Part shown: one piece after another, positions 28,670 to 38,010 of the stretch | How the letters are laid out: every line of letters starts with the position of its first letter | Numbering within the stretch: position 1 is the first letter of the stretch | DNA from: Flavobacteriales bacterium | GTDB lineage: Bacteria > Bacteroidota > Bacteroidia > Flavobacteriales_F > PHOS-HE28 | Direction of reading: 5' to 3' | Length of the DNA stretch: 64,000 nucleotides | Assembly: GCA_016710965.1 (NCBI GenBank) | Contig: JADJTW010000032.1 | Coordinates: 62,001 to 126,000 of the forward strand | Notes under the pieces: model-generated | What the model was told of the DNA's origin: nothing | The model's database searches: none | The model's input: the letters and a program-made list of their open reading frames with translations, nothing else | Position numbers and translations under genes: made by a program

Positions 28670-30566
28670 CGTGCGGCGCTGCGTCCTCTCGCTGGCCGGT
28701 GCGGGCATCATGGCCATCGCCGGTGCGCAGCCCTTGCTCCAGCGGCCCGTTGAGGTGCATGCCGAGGACGTGCGTCTTTCCACTGCGCTCGACCTGATCG
28801 CGCACGAGGCGCACTTCAAGCTCAGCTACAACGCTGCGGCGATCAAGGCCGACAGCGTCGTGGATGTGAACGTGCAGGCCGATGCCGGTTCAGCCTTGCG
28901 CGCATTGCTGGGTAGGGGCGTCACGTTCAAGGAGAGCGGCGAGCATGTCATCATCGTGGGACGCCGCGCAGTGCGGGAAGTGCGACTGCGCGGAAGGGTG
29001 ATCGATCAGGCCACCCTTGCGCCATTGGCACAAGCCTCGGTCTATGCAGTCGATGGCCGCGTTTCCGCAGCCACTTCCGCCGACGGACGATTCGAGTTGA
29101 CGGTGGAAGGCGATGCCTCAGGCGTTGCGGTGCGGATCGCCCGGTCGAACTACCGTGACACTGTTGTGTATGCTGATCGCAGCGGCGATCTGGGCATGGT
29201 GGCTTTGAGAGCCCGAGAACGACTGGAGCCTATGGAACCGATCTGCAAGTTCGACCGGTGCGATGTGGAGGCGCTGGGCGTGGCCCGTTTGCTCGTGCCC
29301 TCGGGGCAGATGACCCAAGCCGCCAATCTCGACCTGGCCGAACGCCGACGCTTCCAGGCTTCGCTGTGGCCGAGCATCGGCACCAACAAGGAGTTGAGCG
29401 GCGCCATGGTGAACCAGGTGTCGTTCAACTTCCTGGCAGGCTATGCGCGGGGCCTTGTGGGATTGGAAGTCGGAGTGGGCGCCAACATCGAGCGCAACTA
29501 CGTGAAGGGCGTGCAGTTCGCCGGTCTTGCGAACCTCGTTGGCGGAGACACCAAGGGCGCACAGATATCCGGCGGGATCAATCACACGATGCGTTCGCTC
29601 GAAGGCTTGCAGATCGCGGGCTTCGGCAATACGGTGTGGGATACTCTCAGCGGCGTGCAGATCGCTGGAGGGGCGAACGTGGTGAAGGGCGGCATGCGAG
29701 GCACGCAGATCAGCGGAGGATGCAACGTGGCGACCAACAATGTGGATGGCGTGCAAGTGAGCGGCGGTGCCAACGTGGCCGTGCGTGATGTGCGCAAGAC
29801 GCAGGTCGCCGGAGCGATCAACTACGGGCGCAACGTCAGCGGTGCGCAAGTCGCAGGAGGCATCAACGTGGCGCTGGGAACCGTGGGTGGTGGGCAGGTC
29901 GCCGGTGCCATCAACTATGCACGTGAGGTTACCGGTGGCCAGGTGGGGTCCGGTATCAATGTGGCGGTGGATACAGTGCGCGGCGGTCAGGTGGGCGTCC
30001 TGAATTTCGCACGTGTCGTTCGCGGCGGGCAGGTCGGCGTACTCAACTTCAGCGATACGATCACGGGCACCAGCGTGGGCATCTTCAGCTTCGCATGGCG
30101 CGGCTATCACCGCATCGACATCGTCACCGGTGATGCGATGCCCCTGGCCGTGCAGTTCCGTACCGGTACGCGCGCCTTCCACAATATCCTCGGCTACTCT
30201 CCGCCTGCCAGCCCTGATGGCCGATGGGGGTTCTTGTACGGCTTCGGAACCGAACCGCGCATCGGCAAGCTGGGTTTCCTCAACATCGATCTCACCGGCG
30301 AGCAGGTCGTCGAACAGCCCGAATGGGCCGATGCGGTGAACATCCTTGGGCGACTGAGCATCACCGGTGGCTTCCGTCTCAATAAGAGCCTCGCCGTCAC
30401 TGCTGGCCCGGTCCTCAATGTGCTCGTGAGCGATTGGCGGGAGCCCGATAGTGGTGCTCCGCTGAGCGGGTTGCCGCCGAGCAGGTCGCCCCTGGAATGG
30501 CGATCTGGCGTTACGGCCATCACAGGCTGGTACGGCTGGAAGGCGGGCATCGGCGTGCGCTTCTGA
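28632..30566 (+). CDS. STN-domain protein with 13-unit solenoid repeat, probable surface signal receptor
   Basis: 644 residues. Signal peptide (about 1-32, ...GIMAIAGAQ) then an STN domain (about 38-108, VEVHAEDVRLSTALDLIAHEAHFKLSY), the FecR-contact module of TonB transducers, then a carboxypeptidase-regulatory-like domain (about 113-195). Instead of a TonB plug and barrel there are 13 tandem units of 14-16 residues with the pattern G-x-Q-[IV]-[AS]-G-x-x-N (29508-30101), as in the LA_2272-type surface repeats known from Leptospira, and a beta-rich end. Three starts (28632, 28641, 28650) are possible; all overlap fecR. The gene order sigma, FecR, STN protein argues that it feeds the FecR signal. 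Confidence 0.8.
   Translation: MATMNSMARVAHSVRRCVLSLAGAGIMAIAGAQPLLQRPVEVHAEDVRLSTALDLIAHEAHFKLSYNAAAIKADSVVDVNVQADAGSALRALLGRGVTFKESGEHVIIVGRRAVREVRLRGRVIDQATLAPLAQASVYAVDGRVSAATSADGRFELTVEGDASGVAVRIARSNYRDTVVYADRSGDLGMVALRARERLEPMEPICKFDRCDVEALGVARLLVPSGQMTQAANLDLAERRRFQASLWPSIGTNKELSGAMVNQVSFNFLAGYARGLVGLEVGVGANIERNYVKGVQFAGLANLVGGDTKGAQISGGINHTMRSLEGLQIAGFGNTVWDTLSGVQIAGGANVVKGGMRGTQISGGCNVATNNVDGVQVSGGANVAVRDVRKTQVAGAINYGRNVSGAQVAGGINVALGTVGGGQVAGAINYAREVTGGQVGSGINVAVDTVRGGQVGVLNFARVVRGGQVGVLNFSDTITGTSVGIFSFAWRGYHRIDIVTGDAMPLAVQFRTGTRAFHNILGYSPPASPDGRWGFLYGFGTEPRIGKLGFLNIDLTGEQVVEQPEWADAVNILGRLSITGGFRLNKSLAVTAGPVLNVLVSDWREPDSGAPLSGLPPSRSPLEWRSGVTAITGWYGWKAGIGVRF
29508..30101 (+). repeat. 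Coding tandem repeat, 13 units of about 45 bp
   Basis: Units such as GVQIAGGANVVKGGMR, GTQISGGCNVATNNVD, GAQVAGGINVALGTVG and GGQVAGAINYAREVT succeed one another without gaps. Periodicity is in the protein (14-16 residues per unit, one turn of a beta-solenoid); DNA units have diverged. Confidence 0.85.
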
Positions 30567-30639
30567 CCGAGCATCGGAGCAGCCGCTCGTCTCGCGATTC
30601 TGCCGCTCGTCAGATCCGTGCGAAAGTGCTGTAACAGAG

Positions 30640-30665
30640 TAGGGGTATCCGCACGTCTCGTTGTC
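30640..30665 (+). promoter_or_regulatory. Putative ECF-sigma promoter before the TonB receptor gene
   Basis: TAGGGGTAT, 11 bases, GTTGTC: the same blocks and spacing as at 27656-27681. The motif ends 21 bases before the ATG at 30687. The spacer sequences differ, which argues against simple duplication of the whole region. Confidence 0.7.
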
Positions 30666-30686
30666 CAATATGAAAACGCAGTTCCC

Positions 30687-33047
30687 ATGTCCCGCTTCCT
30701 CGTCCGTTCGTTCCACCTTGTCCTGATCGCTTTCTGCGGTGCTTCCGCCCTCGCCCAGGTGAACAGGCAGACCATTCGTGGATCCGTGCTCGACTCCGAC
30801 ACGCGCCAGCCTCTGCCCGGTGCCACCATCGTCATCTTCGGCTCCGACCCCTTGCAAGGCACTACCACCGATGTGGATGGCCGTTTCACACTCGATGGTG
30901 TGGCCACCGGCCGCCTCGACCTGCAGGTGCGCATGTTGGGCTATGAGGAGCAGGTACTCGCCAACCAGTTGCTCAACAGTGCCAAGGAACTGGTGCTCGA
31001 AGTACGCATGGTCGAATCCGTGGCGAAGCTCGCCGAGGTGGAGATCGTCGCGCCTCAGCGCCACGGCGAAGTGCGCAACGACATGGCGCTCCTCAGCGCG
31101 CGCAAGATCAGCGTCGAGGAGACCTCGCGCATCGCTGGCGGCATCAACGATCCGGCGCGCATGGTGAGCACCTTCCCCGGCGTGGCCGGCGATCCTGGCG
31201 GCAACAACACCATCGTAGTGCGGGGCAATTCGCCCAAGGGCGTGCAGTGGCGCTTGGAAGGCATGGAGATCCCCAATCCCAACCACTTCTCGGACGACGG
31301 CGCCACAGGCGGTCCGATCAATGTGCTCAACAGCGATATGATCGATGACAGCGAGTTCTACACCGGGGCCTTCAGTGCGGAGTACGGCAATGTGTATAGC
31401 GCGGTCTTCGACATGCGCCTGCGCAATGGCAATGACCGCAAGCGCGAGTACACGCTGAAAGCGGGCATCCTTGGTACGGACCTCACAGCGGAAGGACCGC
31501 TGCCCGGCGTGGAAGGCGGTTCCTACCTCGCCAACTACCGTTACAGCACGTTGGCTTTGCTCGATGGCGCGGGCATCGTGGACTACCAGGGCGTGCCCAA
31601 GTACACCGATGCGGCCTTCAAGGTGAAAGTGCCCACGCGAAGCATCGGCACCTTCTCGCTCTTCGGCATCGGTGGGCGCAGCAGCATTGCGCAGCAGGAC
31701 AAAGGCGTTGCCGGAGACACGCTCTTCGCGGACAACGACTACGGCTCGCGCATGGGCGTCGTCGGTCTTACGCACACGCGCACCATCGGCGCCAACAGCT
31801 TCGTCTATTCCACCATCGCGCTCAGCGGGAACGGCAGCGGCAACACCTATCGCGAGAGCCCATCGCCCGGCGAGGAGGATCTGGAGCTGCGCGGCGAAGC
31901 CGACCTTTCCAAGTGGACCGTGCGTGCCACCACCACGTGGAACACGCGCCTCAACGCCAACCACAAGCTGCGCTCCGGCGCTATCCTCTCAGTCGACAAT
32001 TTCCGCATGTTCAACCGCAGTTGGGAACCTGCTGCGGAAGCCCTGCGCACCAATCTCGATCGCAAAGGTTCCGCCACCACCGTGCAGGCTTTCTCCAGTT
32101 GGAAATGGCGCTGGAACGAGCAATGGAGCATGACCAGCGGCATGCACCTGCTCTACTATGACCTCAACAAGGCCATCAGCATCGAGCCGCGCATCGCCAT
32201 GCGGTACCAGATGCGCCCCGATCAGGCCTTCAGCTTCGGCGCCGGCCTGCACGCGCGCACCGCCAGCCTCATGACGCAGCTCGTTCAAGTGCCCGATGCC
32301 AATGGCGTCTTCCACCAGCCCAACAAGGACCTCGGTCTTACGCGCGCTCTGCATGCCGTCCTGGGCTATGAGCGCATGCTGGCCGAGGACCTGCAGGTGA
32401 AGGCCGAGCTCTACTACCAGCACCTGTATGACCTGCCGGTGGAGAATGATCTGGGCAGTTCGTACAGCGAGAGCAACACAGTCGAGTGGTTCAGCACGCG
32501 CACGCTCGTGAACAAAGGCGTCGGCTTCAACCGCGGCATCGAGCTGAGCGCGGAAAAGTTCTTCACGCGCGGCTACCACTTCATGGCCACGGCGAGCATC
32601 AGCGAGACGCGATACAAGGCGCTCGACGGCGAATGGCGCAACGGGCGCTTCAATATGGGGACTGTTGCCAACCTGCTCGCGGGCAAGGAATGGAAGCTGG
32701 GCACGGCGAAGGGGAAGGACCGCACCATCACCAGCGGTTTCCGTTACTCGGTGCAGGGCGGGCAATACCGCACCCCCATCGATTTACAAGCGAGCATCCT
32801 AGCGAACGATCAGCGGGAAGGCTCGCCTGCCTGGAGCTTGAAGGGTGAACCCGTCCACAAGCTGGATCTTGTCGTGAGCTACCGCGTGGGACGGCCGAAG
32901 GTGAGCCACGAGTTCAAGGCCGACGTGCAGAACGTGCTGAACGCGCAGACACCCGTGGGATACTACTTCGATAGCCGCAGCCAGAGCATCAAGAGCTACG
33001 ACCAGCTCGCCATGCTGCCGGTGTTGCAATACACGTTGCGGTTCTGA
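30687..33047 (+). CDS. TonB-dependent outer-membrane receptor
   Basis: 786 residues. Signal peptide from ATG 30687 (MSRFLVRSFHLVLIAFCGASALAQ), carboxypeptidase-regulatory-like domain (about 27-110, IRGSVLDSDTRQPLPGATIVIFGSD), a plug domain (about 130-230, DPARMVSTFPGVAGDPGGNNTIVVRGNSP) and a C-terminal beta-barrel ending in YTLRF with a terminal Phe. It lacks an STN domain, which sits on the neighbouring protein. No SusD-type lipoprotein follows, so it is not a standard polysaccharide utilisation pair; the ligand is unknown. A bipartite motif shared with fecR (30640-30665) precedes it, suggesting control by the upstream ECF factor. Confidence 0.92.
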   Translation: MSRFLVRSFHLVLIAFCGASALAQVNRQTIRGSVLDSDTRQPLPGATIVIFGSDPLQGTTTDVDGRFTLDGVATGRLDLQVRMLGYEEQVLANQLLNSAKELVLEVRMVESVAKLAEVEIVAPQRHGEVRNDMALLSARKISVEETSRIAGGINDPARMVSTFPGVAGDPGGNNTIVVRGNSPKGVQWRLEGMEIPNPNHFSDDGATGGPINVLNSDMIDDSEFYTGAFSAEYGNVYSAVFDMRLRNGNDRKREYTLKAGILGTDLTAEGPLPGVEGGSYLANYRYSTLALLDGAGIVDYQGVPKYTDAAFKVKVPTRSIGTFSLFGIGGRSSIAQQDKGVAGDTLFADNDYGSRMGVVGLTHTRTIGANSFVYSTIALSGNGSGNTYRESPSPGEEDLELRGEADLSKWTVRATTTWNTRLNANHKLRSGAILSVDNFRMFNRSWEPAAEALRTNLDRKGSATTVQAFSSWKWRWNEQWSMTSGMHLLYYDLNKAISIEPRIAMRYQMRPDQAFSFGAGLHARTASLMTQLVQVPDANGVFHQPNKDLGLTRALHAVLGYERMLAEDLQVKAELYYQHLYDLPVENDLGSSYSESNTVEWFSTRTLVNKGVGFNRGIELSAEKFFTRGYHFMATASISETRYKALDGEWRNGRFNMGTVANLLAGKEWKLGTAKGKDRTITSGFRYSVQGGQYRTPIDLQASILANDQREGSPAWSLKGEPVHKLDLVVSYRVGRPKVSHEFKADVQNVLNAQTPVGYYFDSRSQSIKSYDQLAMLPVLQYTLRF

Positions 33048-33102
33048 GGAGCCCTCGGAAGGAATGCGGACAAGGCTTCACGATGGGGCCTCGTCGTATT
33101 TC

Positions 33103-33876
33103 TCACAGCACCCTCCTCACCAGGCGCAGCTTGTGCGTATAGCGCCCTTCTTCGGCGTTGTAGATGCCTTGATGGTCCAGCTTGTCCACCCGCACGCGCC
33201 CACTGGCGTGCGCAATGCGCAAGTCATCCTCGTCGTTACGCGTGAGGATGATGCCCACGTGTACGATGCGGCCCTCGGCGTTCTCGAAGAAGGCCAAGTC
33301 GCCGGGCTCGTTCAGGTCCAGCAGTTCCACCACGTCGCCTTCCTCGGCCTGTTGGCTGGCATCGCGCGGCAGGTAGATGCCCATGAGGATGAAGATCATC
33401 TGCACCAGTCCGCTGCAATCAACGCCCCAAGGTGTGCGGCCGCCCCAGAGGTAGGGTGCGCCCAGGAATGGATGGAGGTAGAGTTCGAGCAGTTCGGCGC
33501 GTTCAATGTCCGGACGGTGGTTGGTTACCGCTTGCACGGGCACGCGATGGTTCTGCCACAGGATGGTGCCTTCGCTGTAGAAAGGAAGCACGGCCCCATA
33601 CGTTAGCGGGATCTGCCGTTCGCCGAGGTCCACGATGGTGTTGCCATCGATCACTCGCAGGTCCGGGTCGAAATTGGGGGTGAGGCAGGGATGGATCTGC
33701 TTGTGGTCGACCCAGCCCTCGTAGCCATCGTGATCGAAACGCAGGCGCGACCAGCCTTCGGTGCTGTCGATCACCTGCGCGGTCTCGCCGAAGAGCCATT
33801 GCGATACCATCTCGCTGCGGTCGCTCGCCTCGGCACGCACCGGCACGATCGAAAGTGGGCAGATGACGGAGTTCAT
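33103..33876 (-). CDS. NlpC/P60 cysteine peptidase with N-terminal SH3 domains
   Basis: 257 residues. N-terminal SH3b-like region (about 1-120, VPVRAEASDRSEMVSQWLFGE and a second segment ending near QAVTNH), then an NlpC/P60 domain with catalytic C154 (DCSG), H206 (HVGI) and the third polar residue H223 (HASG). Such enzymes cut D-Glu-diamino acid bonds in peptidoglycan stem peptides. No signal peptide is apparent (MNSVICPLSIVPVRA), as in cytoplasmic YkfC-type enzymes that process recycled muropeptides. It lies 15 bases after the thiolase gene on the same strand and is probably read through from it. Confidence 0.92.
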   Translation of the reverse strand: MNSVICPLSIVPVRAEASDRSEMVSQWLFGETAQVIDSTEGWSRLRFDHDGYEGWVDHKQIHPCLTPNFDPDLRVIDGNTIVDLGERQIPLTYGAVLPFYSEGTILWQNHRVPVQAVTNHRPDIERAELLELYLHPFLGAPYLWGGRTPWGVDCSGLVQMIFILMGIYLPRDASQQAEEGDVVELLDLNEPGDLAFFENAEGRIVHVGIILTRNDEDDLRIAHASGRVRVDKLDHQGIYNAEEGRYTHKLRLVRRVL

Positions 33877-33891
33877 GGCTGATCCTGGATG

Positions 33892-35070
<1,179 letters not shown>

Positions 35071-35097
35071 GAGTCTGTTGTTCGTGTTTGGGGGTCG

Positions 35098-35105
35098 CGA
35101 AGGTA
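35098..35105 (-). promoter_or_regulatory. -7 element TACCTTCG for the thiolase gene
   Basis: Minus-strand TACCTTCG, one base from TAnnTTTG, 27 bases before the ATG at 35070; spacing is typical. Confidence 0.55.
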
Positions 35106-35145
35106 GCCGCGCTCGTTACTTCCTTCCATGGAAAGGGTGGCCGCC

Positions 35146-35153
35146 TATATTTG
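35146..35153 (+). promoter_or_regulatory. -7 element TATATTTG, tRNA-Ser promoter
   Basis: Perfect TAnnTTTG match, 39 bases before the mature 5' end of tRNA-Ser; identical octamer to the tRNA-Leu promoter. Confidence 0.75.
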
Positions 35154-35192
35154 CGACCCCTTGATAAAAGGGACGTTCTTTCGACCGCCTAC

Positions 35193-35284
<92 letters not shown>

Positions 35285-35290
35285 ACAGAC

Positions 35291-35310
35291 AAGCCGCCGT
35301 AAGGCGGCTT
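35291..35310 (+). terminator. Terminator after tRNA-Ser
   Basis: AAGCCGCC pairs with GGCGGCTT across a GTAA loop, followed by CGTCATTTTC. It begins 6 bases after the encoded CCA. Confidence 0.75.
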
Positions 35311-35403
35311 CGTCATTTTCAGGCCCACTTGCCCCATTGCCCGCAGATCGGGCTGGCCGAGCGGGCGCCGCAACTCCCGCTTCCACAGTTCTCTCCGGGA
35401 TCC

Positions 35404-35411
35404 TACATTTG
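35404..35411 (+). promoter_or_regulatory. -7 element TACATTTG before the TPR gene
   Basis: Perfect TAnnTTTG match 40 bases before the ATG at 35452; the transcript probably continues into ribH. Confidence 0.65.
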
Positions 35412-35451
35412 CCGCCCCGGAAAAACGCTCGATGCGAACCGGTTACCTCCG

Positions 35452-36138
35452 ATGAGCAAGAAGACCAACACACCCGTCCAAGGCGATGTGGACCTGGGCC
35501 TGGTGTACACCCGCACCGAACTGTTCCTGGACAAGCACAAGAAGACCATCTCCATCGCCGCCATCGGTCTGCTGGTGCTGGTGGGCGGTGTGCTGGCATT
35601 CCGGTCCTTCTACCTGAAGCCCCGCGCCAACGATGCCGCCGAACTGGTATGGAAGGCTCAGTACTATTTCGAGATCGATTCGCTGGACCGCGCGCTGAAC
35701 GGCGACGATGAGTGGGATGGTTTCCTCACCATTGCCGATGAGTACGGGGATACCCCCAGCGGCGAGCTGGCGGAGTATTACCTCGGCGCCATATACCTGC
35801 AAAAGGGTGAGTACGAGACCGCGTTGAGCCATTTCCAGGAAGCCGATCTCGATGATGATATCCTCGGTACCATGGCCATTGGCAACCAGGGCGATGCGCT
35901 CGTCGAACTGGGTCGGAACGACGAAGCGGTGAAGCTCTTCGAGAAGGCCGCGAACAACGTGAAGAACGACTTCACTACGCCCATGTACTTGATGAAGGCG
36001 GGCATCGTGCATCAGCAGTCGGGTAGCTGGAAAGCCGCCGCCAAGGCCTTCCGTCGCATTGCCGATGAATTCCCCATGAGCAACGAGGCCAGCCAGGCGC
36101 GCAAGTATGCGGGCCATGCCGAGGCCATGGGCGGGTAG
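35452..36138 (+). CDS. Membrane-anchored TPR protein (YfgM-like)
   Basis: 228 residues. A 35-residue cytoplasmic N-terminus, one transmembrane helix (about 38-58, TISIAAIGLLVLVGGVLAF), then a periplasmic alpha-helical part with TPR-like pairs (AEYYLGAIYLQKGEYETALSHFQEA, NQGDALVELGRNDEAVKLFEKAA, HQQSGSWKAAAKAFRRIADEFP). The layout matches YfgM-type proteins that work near the Sec translocon and periplasmic chaperones, although sequence identity is only suggestive. ATG 35452 follows its promoter by 40 bases. The ribH start lies 2 bases after its stop, so both are probably on one message. Confidence 0.8.
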   Translation: MSKKTNTPVQGDVDLGLVYTRTELFLDKHKKTISIAAIGLLVLVGGVLAFRSFYLKPRANDAAELVWKAQYYFEIDSLDRALNGDDEWDGFLTIADEYGDTPSGELAEYYLGAIYLQKGEYETALSHFQEADLDDDILGTMAIGNQGDALVELGRNDEAVKLFEKAANNVKNDFTTPMYLMKAGIVHQQSGSWKAAAKAFRRIADEFPMSNEASQARKYAGHAEAMGG

Positions 36139-36140
36139 CC

Positions 36141-36629
36141 ATGTCCACGGCCGACAAGCATCTATCGCACTACGATCCGGCCGGCGTCCCCAGTGGCGCC
36201 GGTCTTCGTTTTGCCGTAGTAGTGAGCGAATGGAACAGCGAGATCGCAGACGCGTTGCGCCAAGGAGCACGGGACACCTTGCTAAGGCATGGCGTGGCCG
36301 AGGCGGATATCATTGAGCGGTGGGTACCAGGCAGCTTCGAGTTGGCTGCTGGCGCGCAGTTCCTTCTGGAACGCGGCAACCTCCACGGTGTCATCTGCCT
36401 GGGCAGCATCGTGCGTGGCGAGACACCGCACTTCGACTTCGTATGCCAGGGAACCACGCAAGGCATCATGGCGGTGGGCCTCAAGTACAGCGTGCCGGTG
36501 ATCTTCGGGGTGCTCACAGACGATAGCATGCAGCAGGCACGCGCCCGCAGTGGTGGCAAGCACGGCAACAAGGGCATCGATTGCGCGGTGGCCGTGCTGA
36601 AGATGGCAGCCTTGAAGGCCAACGGCTGA
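36141..36629 (+). CDS. ribH: 6,7-dimethyl-8-ribityllumazine synthase
   Basis: 162 residues. Condenses 5-amino-6-ribitylamino-uracil with 3,4-dihydroxy-2-butanone 4-phosphate, the penultimate step of riboflavin synthesis. Family signatures: VVVSEWNSEIADALRQGA (substrate loop with Trp/Asn), VPGSFELA (ribityl-binding), GSIVRGETPHFDFVC with the catalytic His, and GVLTDDSMQQARAR phosphate site near the C-terminus. The length is usual for the enzyme, which forms pentamers or 60-mers. No riboswitch is visible because the gene is internal to the operon, 2 bases after the TPR gene. Confidence 0.97.
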   Translation: MSTADKHLSHYDPAGVPSGAGLRFAVVVSEWNSEIADALRQGARDTLLRHGVAEADIIERWVPGSFELAAGAQFLLERGNLHGVICLGSIVRGETPHFDFVCQGTTQGIMAVGLKYSVPVIFGVLTDDSMQQARARSGGKHGNKGIDCAVAVLKMAALKANG

Positions 36630-36655
36630 TCGTTGCGATCGGCGATCTTCGGCCC

Positions 36656-37312
36656 ATGCGTTTCTGGCCCCTGTCCGTAATTCTGTGCATGTCGTTGAGC
36701 GCTACCGCGCAAACGCAAGAGCGTCCCGCTTTTCTCCAAGGCCACCAAGGGCCGCGCATCGGTTTCGGCATGGCTTCGCAAAGCTCAGGCGCGCTCTTCG
36801 GCAATAGCAGCAACCTGCTCTTCGGTCCGCTGGGCGGCTGGCATTTCGAGGCGCCATTGCATCCGCAGATGAGCCTGATGCCAGAGGTGCTGTACATGGC
36901 CAAGGGCTTTGTGGTGCGCAATCCCGCGCAAGGCACTCGGTCAAGGAGCGTGTACCGGTATCTCGAAGTCCCGTTGCTGCTGAAGATCAGCACCGATAAG
37001 GGTGAAGATGGCATGTACCTGCTCGCCGGGCCCAGCGTGGGCTATTTCCTCAGTGGTCGCACGCAAACGTGGCTCAACGGCCAGCTGAACACCGACATCA
37101 AGTACGATCTCACCGATTCCAATCGCCGGTTACAGTTCAGCGGGGTGGTGGGCATGGGCATGGAGGGTGATCGCTGGGCCTTCGATGTACGCGCGCAGAC
37201 GAGCCTGACTCCTTTCGATAGCTTCCAGCGCGTGCAGAACGTGGTGTACGCGCTCACCATCGCCCACCGCATTCCCGGCAAAAAGCCCCCTGCGCGGGAG
37301 AAGGAGGACTGA
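36656..37312 (+). CDS. Outer-membrane beta-barrel protein (PorT family-like)
   Basis: 218 residues. Signal peptide MRFWPLSVILCMSLSATAQ, then alternating strand-forming segments typical of the small 'porin family' barrels (RIGFGMASQSSG, LFGPLGGWHFEA, LMPEVLYMAKGFVV, YRYLEVPLLLKIST, YLLAGPSVGYFLSG, LQFSGVVGMGMEG, WAFDVRAQTSL, NVVYALTIAHRI). An odd feature is a charged C-terminus (GKKPPAREKED) beyond the last strand. Function is unknown; members are common and varied in this phylum. It lies 26 bases after ribH, probably on the same transcript. Confidence 0.78.
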   Translation: MRFWPLSVILCMSLSATAQTQERPAFLQGHQGPRIGFGMASQSSGALFGNSSNLLFGPLGGWHFEAPLHPQMSLMPEVLYMAKGFVVRNPAQGTRSRSVYRYLEVPLLLKISTDKGEDGMYLLAGPSVGYFLSGRTQTWLNGQLNTDIKYDLTDSNRRLQFSGVVGMGMEGDRWAFDVRAQTSLTPFDSFQRVQNVVYALTIAHRIPGKKPPAREKED

Positions 37313-37347
37313 AGGAAACGTTGCACCTTGGCGCGAAGCAGTACATC

Positions 37348-37989
37348 ATGGACTTCACCACCGCTTCTTCTCCTTCCCGTGTTCCTTTCGCGCAGCACAC
37401 GTTGCTGAAGGTCTTCCTGGGCATCTTCCTACTAGTATGGGTGTGGACCTTCATAGGGACCACCGACCGCGCGAACTGGATCACGGAGAACGCGCTTACG
37501 ATCCTCTTCATCGGCGGACTCACGCTCTCGTACCGACGATTCCAGTTCAGCGACCTGAGCTATACGCTCATGTTCGTGTACATCCTGTTGCACATCTACG
37601 GCGCCATGTACACGTATGCCGAGAATCCGCTAGGCTATCGGTTGGCAGAGGTATTCGACTGGCCACGCAATCACTACGATCGGATCGTCCACTTCAGCTT
37701 CGGCCTCCTGCTCGTTTATCCCATGCGGGACTATTTCATGAACCACTTCCACTGGCCGCGGTGGGTGTGCTGGGTGTTGCCGGTGGAGATCACCCTGAGC
37801 TTCAGCGCAGCATACGAGCTTGTCGAATGGGCTGTGGCCGAGGTGTTCTTCCCCGCGCAAGGTCCCGCATACTTGGGCACCCAAGGCGATGTATGGGACG
37901 CGCAGAAGGATATGGGGCTCGCGTTCAGCGGAGCCGTTCTCGGGATGTTGCTGGCGAGCACGTTGAAGCGAATGCGCACTTCGCGCTGA
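37348..37989 (+). CDS. DUF2238 (YjdF-like) inner-membrane protein
   Basis: 213 residues with about six hydrophobic segments (LLKVFLGIFLLVWVWTFIG, ALTILFIGGLTL, YTLMFVYILLHIYGAMYTY, IVHFSFGLLLVYPMRDYF, WVCWVLPVEITLSFSAAYEL, GLAFSGAVLGMLLAS). Conserved polar sites include HIYGAMYTYAE, NHYDRIVHF, YELVEWAVAEVF and GDVWDAQKDM, the DUF2238 pattern. The biochemical role is not known. ATG 37348 is chosen over an in-frame upstream start at 37321 because it lies closest to the family N-terminus. No promoter is clear; it may be the last gene of the ribH unit. Confidence 0.82.
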   Translation: MDFTTASSPSRVPFAQHTLLKVFLGIFLLVWVWTFIGTTDRANWITENALTILFIGGLTLSYRRFQFSDLSYTLMFVYILLHIYGAMYTYAENPLGYRLAEVFDWPRNHYDRIVHFSFGLLLVYPMRDYFMNHFHWPRWVCWVLPVEITLSFSAAYELVEWAVAEVFFPAQGPAYLGTQGDVWDAQKDMGLAFSGAVLGMLLASTLKRMRTSR

Positions 37990-38010
37990 CCGTCAGAACG
38001 CTGACCCGTC

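Noticed and set aside
29118..31964. A 948-residue open frame on the minus strand across the STN-protein and receptor genes
   Set aside because: It runs antisense to two well-supported genes, has His/Arg/Ala-rich sequence typical of high-GC shadow frames and no domain; the plus-strand genes explain the region.
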